Positions 6,985 to 15,500 of a DNA stretch of 21,225 bases are shown piece by piece; position 1 is the stretch's first letter; each line of letters opens with the position of its first letter. The notes beneath the pieces were generated by a model that saw nothing but the letters and a program-made list of their open reading frames with translations, made no database searches and had not been told where the DNA came from. The stretch is from Bacillota bacterium (GTDB taxonomy: Bacteria > Bacillota_E > Sulfobacillia > Sulfobacillales > Sulfobacillaceae), in the NCBI GenBank assembly GCA_021802375.1, contig JAKAAL010000004.1, positions 1 through 21,225 on the forward strand. The letters are read 5' to 3'. The translations under genes and the position numbers were made by a program.

Positions 6985-7816
6985 GGCAAGGCTTCCGCGA
7001 TAGCATCCATTGGACAAAACCTTTCACTATCTTAGGACAGACGGATACACTTGATATGGCGCAGCTTTTATGCCAAAAATACACGCAAAATACGGGAACC
7101 GTAGTCGATTACCATCAATGGCCGCTCCAAAGCCAAAACGCCTTACATAAAACCTTAGCGTTGTATCAGGATAATCCGGACAAATATCGTCATTTGGCCC
7201 GGCAGACCCTGACCGATATTTGGAAACTCAGCCAGCCTGATCCGTCTGCCGCCGTCTATTTTGCCTATCGAACTGTCCAGACCGCTACGGGACCGCGCAT
7301 CGAATTTTACCCCGCTGCCCCCCAAATGTTGTCGAGTCCGGAACACATCAAACACGCCTTAAAACGTGATCAGCGGTTTACCCCGCAAGATTACCAGTTA
7401 CCCACCCAATTACCCCAAGGCGTGTATTTATCCATGGCTCCAATCGTCCAAAAAGCCTGGACCATTCAAGGTGGTCAAAATAAGGCGGACATTTCGTGGA
7501 CGCTCATTCCGTTTTATATTCATGGGGAAACGCCAACGTGGATTGCGGCCTGTCAGACGCACACGGATCCCACACAAAAACCTGGACGTTTTATCCTTCA
7601 CCGCCGCAAATGCGGACGGATGCTGACGCTTTACGGCAAGAAATTCGTGAAGTGCTAGCCCCCGATGACACCACGACGATCCTTCTTGCGGATCCGGCGA
7701 CCATTCACCGTGCCACACATGCATGGCAGCCTTTTCATCCGCGCTTCGCCGCTCCTCAGCGTGTCGATCCGACGTGGCATGTCTCACCTTCTCTATCCCG
7801 GTCACCCCAGGTCTAA
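6825..7816 (+). pseudogene. Unknown protein gene, 5'-replaced and frameshifted
   Basis: I do not recognise this family. One frame is open from TTG 6825 to 7658, but its first 53 codons lie inside the inverted-repeat element, so the native gene probably begins to the left of what survives and resumes at about 6985 (FRDSIHWTKPF). Up to about 7590 the frame reads as real soluble protein, for example SWTLIPFYIHGETPTWIAAC. Then good coding character moves to the next frame (MRTDADALRQEIREVLAPDD, then TTTILLADPATIHRATHAW), which ends at 7814-7816. A single indel between about 7588 and 7610 explains this. Alternating helices and strands with a single Cys give no diagnostic motif. Joined length from 6985 is about 277 residues. 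Probably non-functional. Confidence 0.5.
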
Positions 7817-7999
7817 GTTAAGCGACGCTCCATGTATCTCGGTTGTCGCATCGTCTTCTGTCTCCACCCCAAGGCGAACCTGATTGGGTCCTACTCGGTT
7901 TTCGACTCTCCCATGGGGTTCACATCCTTTCATGATGAAAATGATGTCAGAATTTTCCGCAGCGATAACTGTATGGGATCGTATCGCTTTGCGTAGGAG

Positions 8000-8662
8000 A
8001 TGTCTAGAAGCATTTGGGGGCTTAATAGCGGGTTATGGGCCGTGATTATCGGCGCGGTGGCGCTCCGTCGCTTGACCGTCACGCCGTGGTTTTGGTGGTG
8101 GGGCGGGACCGTCCTGGCGACGCTGTGGCATCAGCGCATGGTGCTATACAATTGGCCCTTAACCCTTCTCCTATTAGGCGGCCTCGTTCCCCCCATGAGG
8201 GCCCTCACTGCTGGGGCAAGACAACGGATTTGGTCGCTGGGGCTCGTGAGCGGAAGTGCTCTGGTCATTCTGACGCGCATTCTGACGCCCGGCGGCGTCG
8301 CTCAGTACGCGACCGCCATGCACAGCCCGACCGCCGTAGTCCAATGGTGTGTGCATCATCCCACGTCTGGTCTCACGCTCACACCTTACCGCCTTGGAGG
8401 CTACTGGGAAGCCCAGGGAGTGCCGGCGGTGTGGATTGATGGCCGCACGCAGTTTTGGACAGTCCATCACCGCCTCGGACCGTATCTGGCCTGGCAACAA
8501 GGTCGCCAGCCCGTCACGTTTTGGACCGCCCATGACGTGTCACGCATCGTCTGGCCGACCACCGCCACGACGCCCCCAACCTTATGGCTTAAACAAGCTC
8601 ATTGGCATCCGGTTTACCGGGGTGATGGGTTGACCGTCTGGCAACCCTCCCCCGTTCCTTAG
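8000..8662 (+). CDS. C-terminal part of a GT-C-like membrane protein, probably truncated
   Basis: The 220-residue product has three to four hydrophobic segments in residues 1-95. An extracytoplasmic domain follows with YRLGGYWEAQGVPAVWIDGR then TQFW, and ends with WHPVYRGDGLTVWQP. That GGY...IDGR...W.PVY pattern is the C-terminal region of large (500-700 residue) bacterial membrane proteins related to GT39/GT-C glycosyltransferases. The membrane-embedded N-terminal half is absent, and sequence upstream (7817-7999) does not supply it. The ATG at 8000 is only two bases from a TAGGAG, so translation initiation looks poor. It lies 16 bases before the DUF805 gene. Likely a remnant, though an independent small membrane protein cannot be excluded. 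Confidence 0.5.
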   Translation: MSRSIWGLNSGLWAVIIGAVALRRLTVTPWFWWWGGTVLATLWHQRMVLYNWPLTLLLLGGLVPPMRALTAGARQRIWSLGLVSGSALVILTRILTPGGVAQYATAMHSPTAVVQWCVHHPTSGLTLTPYRLGGYWEAQGVPAVWIDGRTQFWTVHHRLGPYLAWQQGRQPVTFWTAHDVSRIVWPTTATTPPTLWLKQAHWHPVYRGDGLTVWQPSPVP

Positions 8663-8678
8663 GAAGGAGGCTATTTGG

Positions 8679-9137
8679 ATGCGAGTTTCTCAGATACGCC
8701 AAGCCATCACGTTTTGGCAGGCTTATCGGAATGCCTGGCGCCAGAGCTTTATGCGCCAGGGTCGGGCGTCACGCGATCAATTTTTCGGATTTTGGCTCGT
8801 GCACACGAGCATCACTAGCCTGGGGTTCCTCGGCACGGCGGTCATTCCCCATCACCCATGGAGCCTCATCCTCTGGCTAACCCTTCAAACCGGGTATTTC
8901 CTGGCGTCTCTCGTTCCCACCGTGACGCTGACGATGCGCCGGCTTCGCGATAGCGGCCGTTCCCCCGCCTGGGTTTGGCTGTACGCCTTGTTCCCGTGGG
9001 GATGGTTCGTGCTGATCGCTTGGTCCAACGCGCCAAGTGTGTCCCCACCGCTGAACATAAAGCCCGCGCATTCCCCTTCCTCGGCCGCAGGCCAGGAGGG
9101 GGTCAAGCGGGTGCGCCCGATAGGGCGCAAAAGGTGA
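8679..9137 (+). CDS. DUF805-family membrane protein
   Basis: The 152-residue product has the DUF805 layout. A short amphipathic N-terminus with GRASRDQFFGFW (family pattern GR.sR..fW) is followed by hydrophobic segments at about 45-65 and 67-87, the signature TMRRLRDSGRSPAWVW (family RRLHDtGrSgww), a further hydrophobic segment, then a hydrophilic basic tail. DUF805 proteins sit in the cytoplasmic membrane and their function is unknown. A strong AAGGAGG at 8664-8670 lies eight bases before the ATG at 8679. The gene looks complete and follows the truncated GT-C-like gene. The TnpB element begins just after its stop. Confidence 0.75.
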   Translation: MRVSQIRQAITFWQAYRNAWRQSFMRQGRASRDQFFGFWLVHTSITSLGFLGTAVIPHHPWSLILWLTLQTGYFLASLVPTVTLTMRRLRDSGRSPAWVWLYALFPWGWFVLIAWSNAPSVSPPLNIKPAHSPSSAAGQEGVKRVRPIGRKR

Positions 9138-9224
9138 GCTGTCGATTGCGGCATCCCCTGCCTTCAAAAGATAAGAAGTATGGTATGCTAGCCAGAGAAC
9201 ATCTGTTCGTAGGAGACTTTCGCC

Positions 9225-10694
9225 ATGCTCAACGGCTATCGGTTTCGCCTGGATCCGAGTCCGGAGCAGGCGCAGATCTTGCTCCGGTGGATGGGGTGTC
9301 AACGGCTTATTTACAACGCGAAGGTCCAAGAAGATCGGTATTTTCGTCGCTTTCAGCGCCGGATGGTCGGTCTGGCCGGAGCGAAGCCACCGGTCGATCA
9401 GCGGTATCGTCAATTCATCACCGAACGAACAGCGTTCCTGCGCGAGGTGCCGTCGCAGGTTTTGCGCAATGGGGCGGTGCGCTGGCGCCAAGCCTATCAA
9501 CGATTTTTCCAGAAACGGGGCGGGCGCCCCAAGCTCAAGACGAAAGCGGGCCGTCAAAGTGTTTGGCTGACGGCGGAATTGTTTCGATTCATTCCCCGGA
9601 TTCAAGAGGCCACCGGAGAGGTCACCGGTTACCACTTATGGGTCGGTACAGACAAATTTCCGGTGGGGATCATTCCTTATGTGGCCCATCGTCGGCATGC
9701 GGTGCCGTCGTCCATTTACATTGCCGTCGAAGGCGGTCGGTGGTGGCTCTCCTTTGCGGCCGAGGATCCGGAGGTCACGATGCCGGGTCCAGACGCGGAC
9801 GCCGCGACCGAACGCATTGCCGAGACCTTGCGGCACCGCTCCGCCGACCAGCTGGCCGAGCGGACCCTCGGCGGCGATCGCGGCGTGGCGAAGCCCTTGG
9901 TCACATCGGATGGCCAGGTCTTTGATCTGCGACCCATCCAGAAAACCCGGATCCAGAAAGCGCGGCGGCAATGCCAACGCTGGCAACGCCGGGCGTCTCG
10001 CCGGAAAAAAGGATCAAAGAATCAGAAGAAAGCCTATCAGAAAGCCGCACGGTATCAGCGGTACGAAAAGAACGTCCGGCACGAGTATGCGCACCAGACC
10101 AGTCATGCGCTCGTGGTCAACGCAGCCTATGACCTGTACGTGTTTGAGGAACTGCCCATTCAGCAAATGACCAAACGCCCGAAGGCGAAAAAAGACGCTC
10201 AAGGCCGGTTTCTGCCGAATGGCCGAGCCGCAAAGGCCGGGCTGAATCGGGCCATTCTTGCCTCAGCCTGGGGCCAGGTGGTCACGTTCACCCGCTATAA
10301 AGCGCTGCGGCGCGGCAAATTGGTCATCACGATCCCACCCCACCACAGTTCGCAGGAATGTGCGGAATGCACGTTCACATCCCCGGACAACCGGCTCTCC
10401 CAAGCCGCATTTGTCTGTCAACGCTGCGGACACACGGATAACGCGGATCACAATGCCTCCGTGGTGATCAAGAAACGCGGGATTCAGAAATTGTTGTCCG
10501 GAGAACCGCTGACGAAGCCCCACAAACGCCTGCGGATTTTTCGGACCCTAGGGCCGGAACGGTCCGAAGTCACGCCTGGGGAGACCAGCGTCAGACGTGC
10601 CACGCCCAAGGCGAGCACGCAGCGGTCGCCGAACCAGGAACTTCTGGGAGTGATCTCAGAAACCCCCACCTCAACCCGAACCCGTCAGGGTTAG
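9225..10694 (+). CDS. tnpB: TnpB RNA-guided nuclease (OMEGA, IS1341-type)
   Basis: The 489-residue product is a TnpB, the RNA-guided RuvC nuclease of IS200/IS605-type elements and ancestor of Cas12. The N-terminal strand YRFRLDPSPEQAQILL is typical. The three RuvC motifs are present: D218 in LGGDRGVAKPL, E308 in LYVFEELPI, and D408 in NADHNASVVI. A zinc finger lies between motifs II and III (C379, C382, C398, C401). All catalytic residues are kept, so it could be active. The start at 9225 follows GTAGGAG. The C-terminal about 70 residues are basic, unstructured and coded by DNA that also makes the RNA. There is no tnpA transposase nearby, so mobility would need one in trans. Length is above the usual 370-450 residues. 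Confidence 0.9.
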   Translation: MLNGYRFRLDPSPEQAQILLRWMGCQRLIYNAKVQEDRYFRRFQRRMVGLAGAKPPVDQRYRQFITERTAFLREVPSQVLRNGAVRWRQAYQRFFQKRGGRPKLKTKAGRQSVWLTAELFRFIPRIQEATGEVTGYHLWVGTDKFPVGIIPYVAHRRHAVPSSIYIAVEGGRWWLSFAAEDPEVTMPGPDADAATERIAETLRHRSADQLAERTLGGDRGVAKPLVTSDGQVFDLRPIQKTRIQKARRQCQRWQRRASRRKKGSKNQKKAYQKAARYQRYEKNVRHEYAHQTSHALVVNAAYDLYVFEELPIQQMTKRPKAKKDAQGRFLPNGRAAKAGLNRAILASAWGQVVTFTRYKALRRGKLVITIPPHHSSQECAECTFTSPDNRLSQAAFVCQRCGHTDNADHNASVVIKKRGIQKLLSGEPLTKPHKRLRIFRTLGPERSEVTPGETSVRRATPKASTQRSPNQELLGVISETPTSTRTRQG

Positions 10695-10710
10695 GTGGCG
10701 GGAGAGTTCA
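10560..10710 (+). ncRNA. TnpB-associated reRNA (omegaRNA) scaffold and element right end
   Basis: Guide RNAs of TnpB overlap the 3' end of the gene and stop at the element's right end. Here a long stem pairs CCACCT (10666-10671) plus AACCC with GGGTT plus AGGTGG (10693-10698), and is followed by CGGGAGAGTTCA ending at 10710. This matches the usual GG(A)GGTTCA-type right end. The 16 bases after it, TAAGGCGGGCTTTTCA (10711-10726), would be the guide. The 5' boundary is a guess. Confidence 0.6.
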
Positions 10711-10748
10711 TAAGGCGGGCTTTTCACACGGCAAATCCGCCGTATTGT

Positions 10749-10778
10749 TTCGCACATGGTGTCTCTACTGCGTATACT
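10749..10778 (+). promoter_or_regulatory. Possible promoter of the lipoprotein gene
   Basis: TATACT at 10773-10778 is a good -10 box; TTCGCA at 10749-10754, 18 bases upstream, is a fair -35. It lies about 40 bases before the lipoprotein start and after the TnpB element end. Confidence 0.3.
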
Positions 10779-10819
10779 CATTCCCATAGTCCCACTAATT
10801 TTATCAAGGAGAATAATTC

Positions 10820-11995
10820 ATGACCCGAAACCGTATAGTGATAACAACCAGTGTCACAATCGGCACCTTCCTCTTCGTCGGGTGTGGAGCAGCACCCACG
10901 CCATCGGCTTCCTTAGGCACTACACCCACAAAAACCGCTACAAAACAGCCTGCCAAACTCGTTCCGACAATGCCTTCTAATCAATGGCACGTTGTTGGCA
11001 CGTTAGCTGCGCAAGATTCCATCGTCGGAAAAGAAGCTGGCCTTCATCATTTATGGTTCTTAACCCAGTTGCCCGCAACCGCGAATCACGGGCCAGAATA
11101 CCAGGGTCAAAGCGTTGAAACCACGTCACATTTTGTAACATCTGTGACACCGCCTTTTTTACCTCCAGACAACCGTTCCGTGACGGCGTGGGGTCGTACA
11201 ACGCACGGCCTATGGTGGATCACATTCGTCAGCCAGAATGATGTAGTAAGAACTGTCACATGGAAACCGGGACAATCGCAATGGAACCGATTACCAAATA
11301 TTACAATAAAACCTCCGTCTCCCAACGATTTCTCACGACCAGTTGTTTATGTCATACGCGGACAAGCAGGACATGGTTGGTTAGTGTCTAACTACGTAGG
11401 CATTTCGGGCGGAGCACAAACCATTGTTTATGATTTAGACCGGCAGGGCTGGCATGTTTTACATGCGTTTCCCCTTGCCTCGAACAGTCAGGCATCCAAT
11501 ATCACGTGGCAAATCCCCGGTCCTCCCGGAACGCTTTATGTCAATCCCCAAGGACCAAGCAATCCCGTATTGCTCTCACGTAACGGCTCTATTCTCAAAA
11601 CCCTTCCCATTCCTCAAACGATCCTCACGCACTTGTCACAGGATGCTTCTGTCCATGTTGCGATGTCCAATTCAGGCATATCTTACGCCACGGGCGCTTC
11701 TTTATGGCAATGGAAGGGAACGTCAGTGCAATCTCTGATAAGTCCCGGTAGTGTGCTCTATAATAACTATAACTGGGTCGGATTTTGGCAGAATCAACCG
11801 GTTGTCTCCGAATTTTCCGCATCACCGATGTTTCTTTATCATCACGGTCAGTGGATTGCAGCCAATGCATTAAAACCGCCAGCGTCGATCGATTATACTA
11901 ACTCTTCTTTGTGGAAAGGCCATACACTTTGGTGGGTTAGCCAGAACACCGGGAAGATTTGGACAAAAACAGTATCGTCCTCTGCTCTTCCCTAA
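10820..11995 (+). CDS. Secreted lipoprotein of unknown function
   Basis: The 391-residue product begins with a basic n-region, a hydrophobic core (IVITTSVTIGTFLFVGC) and a lipobox-like FVGC with the lipidated Cys at residue 22. After it comes a Thr/Pro/Ala-rich linker to about residue 50. It should be exported, cut by signal peptidase II and anchored on the outer face of the membrane. The body contains repeated aromatic-strand patterns (HGLWWITFV, GHGWLVSN, SLWKGHTLWWV) that suggest a beta-propeller, but I cannot name the family. AAGGAG at 10806-10811 lies eight bases before the ATG at 10820. It stands as a single gene, with a strong terminator after it. The AT-leaning, Thr/Ser-rich composition differs from the neighbouring transfer genes. 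Confidence 0.7.
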   Translation: MTRNRIVITTSVTIGTFLFVGCGAAPTPSASLGTTPTKTATKQPAKLVPTMPSNQWHVVGTLAAQDSIVGKEAGLHHLWFLTQLPATANHGPEYQGQSVETTSHFVTSVTPPFLPPDNRSVTAWGRTTHGLWWITFVSQNDVVRTVTWKPGQSQWNRLPNITIKPPSPNDFSRPVVYVIRGQAGHGWLVSNYVGISGGAQTIVYDLDRQGWHVLHAFPLASNSQASNITWQIPGPPGTLYVNPQGPSNPVLLSRNGSILKTLPIPQTILTHLSQDASVHVAMSNSGISYATGASLWQWKGTSVQSLISPGSVLYNNYNWVGFWQNQPVVSEFSASPMFLYHHGQWIAANALKPPASIDYTNSSLWKGHTLWWVSQNTGKIWTKTVSSSALP

Positions 11996-12023
11996 CCCGA
12001 AAGTCCCATAAAAGACGATGTCC

Positions 12024-12054
12024 AGGCTGTCCTAGTCCAAGGACAGCCTTTTTG
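12024..12054 (+). terminator. Rho-independent terminator after the lipoprotein gene
   Basis: AGGCTGTCC (12024-12032) and GGACAGCCT (12041-12049) form a perfect 9-bp G+C-rich stem with an 8-base loop, followed by TTTTT. It lies about 30 bases after the stop codon. Confidence 0.85.
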
Positions 12055-12160
12055 GTTGGGAACGCTGGCCTTATCATGTCGCATGGAAGTCAACCCCCAC
12101 AATATTGGTTAAGAGAGACAATATGCACATGCTATGTGGCATTTTGACGCAGCGCATAAC

Positions 12161-12196
12161 GATGGCACACGACAACACCTATGATATTGTGCCATC
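12161..12196. promoter_or_regulatory. Inverted repeat upstream of the VKOR-like / coupling protein operon
   Basis: GATGGCACA at 12161-12169 and TGTGCCATC at 12188-12196 are perfect 9-bp arms around an 18-base spacer, ending 36 bases before the operon's first start codon. The position and symmetry suit a dimeric repressor's operator or a leader hairpin. No T-run follows it. Confidence 0.45.
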
Positions 12197-12232
12197 TCGA
12201 CGGAACATGTCCGAAAGGAGCGAACCGTTCCC

Positions 12233-12544
12233 ATGAAAGTAGTTTCTCTTCGTACCGTCAGTTTACTCGGGACTGCTGGGATTCTTCTCTATTTAACTGT
12301 CTTGCATGCGACGGCTTTGCCCGTCGCGTGTCCCAATACCGGTCCCATCCAATGCCAAACCGTGTTGCATTCGGTCGGCAGTCAGCTCTTGGGCCTGTCA
12401 CTAGTGGTTTGGGGCGTCCTATGGGGCCTGAGCCATGAATGGGCCGTGGGCCTGATTTGTCTTTGGTGTACCGCCGCGCAAGGTCTCATTCTGCTGAGTT
12501 GCTGGCTGACCGCCCGCCTGGTCCCCTCTCGGGCGGCATCCTGA
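12233..12544 (+). CDS. Small VKOR-like (vitamin K epoxide reductase family) membrane thiol protein
   Basis: The 103-residue product has three hydrophobic helices. C33 and C41 lie in ACPNTGPIQCQTVLHS, matching the VKOR pattern C...idC..VL.S, and a C76-LW-C79 pair lies at the edge of a later helix as in the redox CxxC of VKOR. Bacterial VKOR proteins reoxidise a DsbA-like partner in disulfide bond formation, passing electrons to quinone. This protein is shorter than usual (about 140-150 without a thioredoxin domain) and may lack one helix. It leads an operon with the coupling ATPase (24-base gap), suggesting that it helps fold transfer-apparatus proteins at the membrane. AAAGGAG at 12213-12219 is the likely ribosome binding site. 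No DsbA-like gene is visible here. Confidence 0.6.
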   Translation: MKVVSLRTVSLLGTAGILLYLTVLHATALPVACPNTGPIQCQTVLHSVGSQLLGLSLVVWGVLWGLSHEWAVGLICLWCTAAQGLILLSCWLTARLVPSRAAS

Positions 12545-12568
12545 TCCGCGATAAAGGAGACGATAACT

Positions 12569-15500
12569 GTGATAGATTCCTCGAAACTGCCGGATTTACC
12601 CGAATACCGGGGGCGTTCGCGCCGCAATACGCTCTTTTGGATCGCCATTTTTGCGGTGTTTGTGGGGATTGCCCTCTTTGAATGGGGGCCTCGACGTTTA
12701 TGGCAAGCCGTTCAACACGGTGCTCAGAGTCTCTGGATGCACATTCCTTTTCTCACGCAATCCGTGACGGTCTACCGGGATGGTCACCGCGTCACCTTAC
12801 GGGCGCATCCCGGCTGGGTTCTGGCGCTCGCTCACGCTGTCGGACCTCTCGTCTTGGGGCTGATCGCCGTCAGCGTGCCGGTGGTCCTGATTCTCCTCAC
12901 CCTCCGGTTTCTTTTGCGGCAACACCGATCCCGCACCATGACGTGGTGGGAAGTCGTGCTCTTTCAGAATGATGTTGTCACACCCGACGCTATGCGCCAA
13001 CTCTTTGATCAACTCTGGGATGCCTTATGGCCCCGGTCACGGTGGATCGGGTCGCCGTTTTGGTACCCCTGGGTTGTCTCGGCTCCCCCGTTTTCGTTGA
13101 GTTTGATTCGCGATCATCAGGTCGACGATCAAATGCACTGGGTGCTGGGGATTCCCGCCGCGTTCCAAGATCGGGTACTCGCCGCGTGGCAAAACACCTA
13201 TCAGAATGTGCGGTTCCACCCGTGGCCGCATCCGGTGCAAGCCCCCCGACAACAGGTGGTGCGGTGGCGACTCAAATACCGCACGGCCATTCGGCTGATT
13301 GATGTCGTCAGTCAATACAAGGCGTTACCGCTGGAAATGCTGGTGCAATCCGTGGCCCGCGAAGGCTGGCGTGAACGGACCCAGGTGCCCGATTTTGTGT
13401 GGCAAGCGACGTGGGTACCGGTCTCAACCGGTCGGGCCTTAAAACGGCTCGAAACCGCCGCGCAATATGCCACGTGGGAAAAGAACGTCGCGCTCGAACA
13501 AGCGGCCGATAGTGCGCTTGATCAAATGGGCCGTGGGCGCTGGCTGACGGAACTCCGGGCCAGTGCGCCGGATTATGACACGATGCAACGCATGGTGTCA
13601 GCGTGGGGCGTGCAGAACCGGTGGGCCATTCTCCGGCCTCACAGCGTCGTCGTATGGCGCCAAAAGTGGGTCACGTGGATGCAGCACGGATTGCCGCGTC
13701 TGTGGCCCTTAGCCGGCGGCAATGCCTTATGGTCCGGCGAGTGTGCGACCTTCTTTGCCTTGCCGACCGGCCGTTTGCGCGTGGCGGATTTACCCCGCAG
13801 TATGACGCGCCGAATGCCGGCGTCCCGCGCCCTATCGCGGCAGCCCGGGGATGTGCTCATGTTGGCCGAAGGCCAGGACCGGGTCGGCCTCTATCCGCAA
13901 GACTTTACCAAAAATCTTTTGTTGTTGGGGATTCAAGGGTCCGGCAAATCTACCTCGCTCATTAACGTGTTTAAGAATAGCGTGCGGGCGACGCGCGCCG
14001 ATGGCACGCCGCTCAATGCCGTCGTCCTCTTTGATATTGGGAAAGATACCGCCCAAGCCGCCCTCCGGTTGGTGCCCCCCGACCGCACGGTCATCTGGTT
14101 TGATCCCACCGATCCCACCAATCCTTGGGCCTTGGAACCTTTAGATACGACGGTGGGCGATGCGGCGGCCATGACCCAACTTGTCGATACGCTCCAAGAC
14201 ATCTTTGGTGCCGACGCCATTGGGCCCCGCTCCCGCGAAATTTTGGGCCATACGCTCACCATCATTTTGGCCGATTCGACGCCCGACCATCCGCGGACGT
14301 TGCGCGACGCCTACCGGTTTCTCACCGATGAAGGCTACCGCATGGGCTTTCTCAGTCAGGCGCTCAAAAACCCCGCATTGCCGCGGCAAACCCGCGATTT
14401 CTGGACGGTGGTTTTGCCTAATCTCTTGAGTAACAATCCCCGGTTTTGGGAAGAAGCGGTGGCCGCGCCCCGTAACAAGCTCGATGAACTGCTCCGCCAC
14501 GGTGCCGTCGAGCAGGCTTTAGGCGTTCAGGAACCCGGACACCCGCGGAAACGCGCCATTAACTGGGACCGCGTGATTGCCGAACGGCAAGTCGTGATTA
14601 TCAATCTCGATATGGCGCGCTTAGGCGGCCGATCGCCGGTGCGGCTCTTTGGAATTTTGATTACCCAGCTCCTCTGGCGGGCCATTCAACGGCAAGGCTT
14701 AAAAGCCGAAACGGATCGCATTCCGGTCCGGTTGCTCTACGATGAAGCGCAGGAATATCTCTCGGCCCAATTCTTGGATATGTTAGCGTTAGGCCGGGCC
14801 TACGGGTTTCAAACGGTCCTGGCGACCCGGTTCTTGCTCGAACTCAAAGATCCCGCTCTGCAAGCCGGGATTGTCAACCTGTGCCAAAACCGGATTATTC
14901 ACCGCATTCCCGAACCCGCCGAAGCGGTCAAACTGATGCAACAAATGATGACCGTCTACATCAACAACATTACGCTCCAAGAAGAAGCGCAAAATCTGGA
15001 ACGGTTTATGGCCGACGATATTATGCGCCTCCCCGATCACACGGCCATTTGTGTCTGGCAGGCCAAAGGGGCCGTGCAAGCGCCCTTTATTGGCAACACG
15101 ATCGATTGGCGGCCCGAGGCGCATGAGGATTGGGCGCAGTATCATCTCACACATCAGCCAGAGTGGTTACCGGCCTTGTCCATGGAACCTGATCCGCTTA
15201 CGCCAACGACTCCTCCCGATGCGCCACCTGCAAGCGAGACGCAATCGGATGATACGTTGGTTCCGACTCCAGCTAATGCACTTGAGGAGACTGATGAAGA
15301 GGCCATGCCGCCGATTCCTGAACCGATTCAGGCCAAACCACCGGCGACTCCCCTAAGACCAAATCCTACCATTTCGGTAGCGGACATGTCAGAACGATAT
15401 GGTCTGTCCCAAACCCTTATTACCCGAATCTGTTCCACCCTTGGATGCCAATTAGACGAATTGGCTGCTGTCTTACAAGCCCACGCGGATGAAAGACCTC

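Larger units (their letters stand above)
9150..10710 (+). mobile_element. IS1341-type (IS200/IS605 superfamily) element with tnpB only
   Basis: The right end is well supported at 10710 by the reRNA stem and terminal TTCA. The left end is less certain; AAGAAGTATGGTATGCTAG at about 9175-9193 resembles left-end sequence of such elements, placing the boundary at roughly 9140-9175, just after the DUF805 stop. No terminal inverted repeats or target duplication are expected in this family and none are seen. Confidence 0.6.

Noticed and set aside
7942..7949. An extra TGATGTCA outside the par region
   Set aside because: A single 8-mer on either strand is expected by chance about once in 30 kb; no neighbours of the same motif.
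8877..9635. Long minus-strand frame across DUF805 and TnpB
   Set aside because: It is a shadow in G+C-rich DNA, antisense to two recognised genes.
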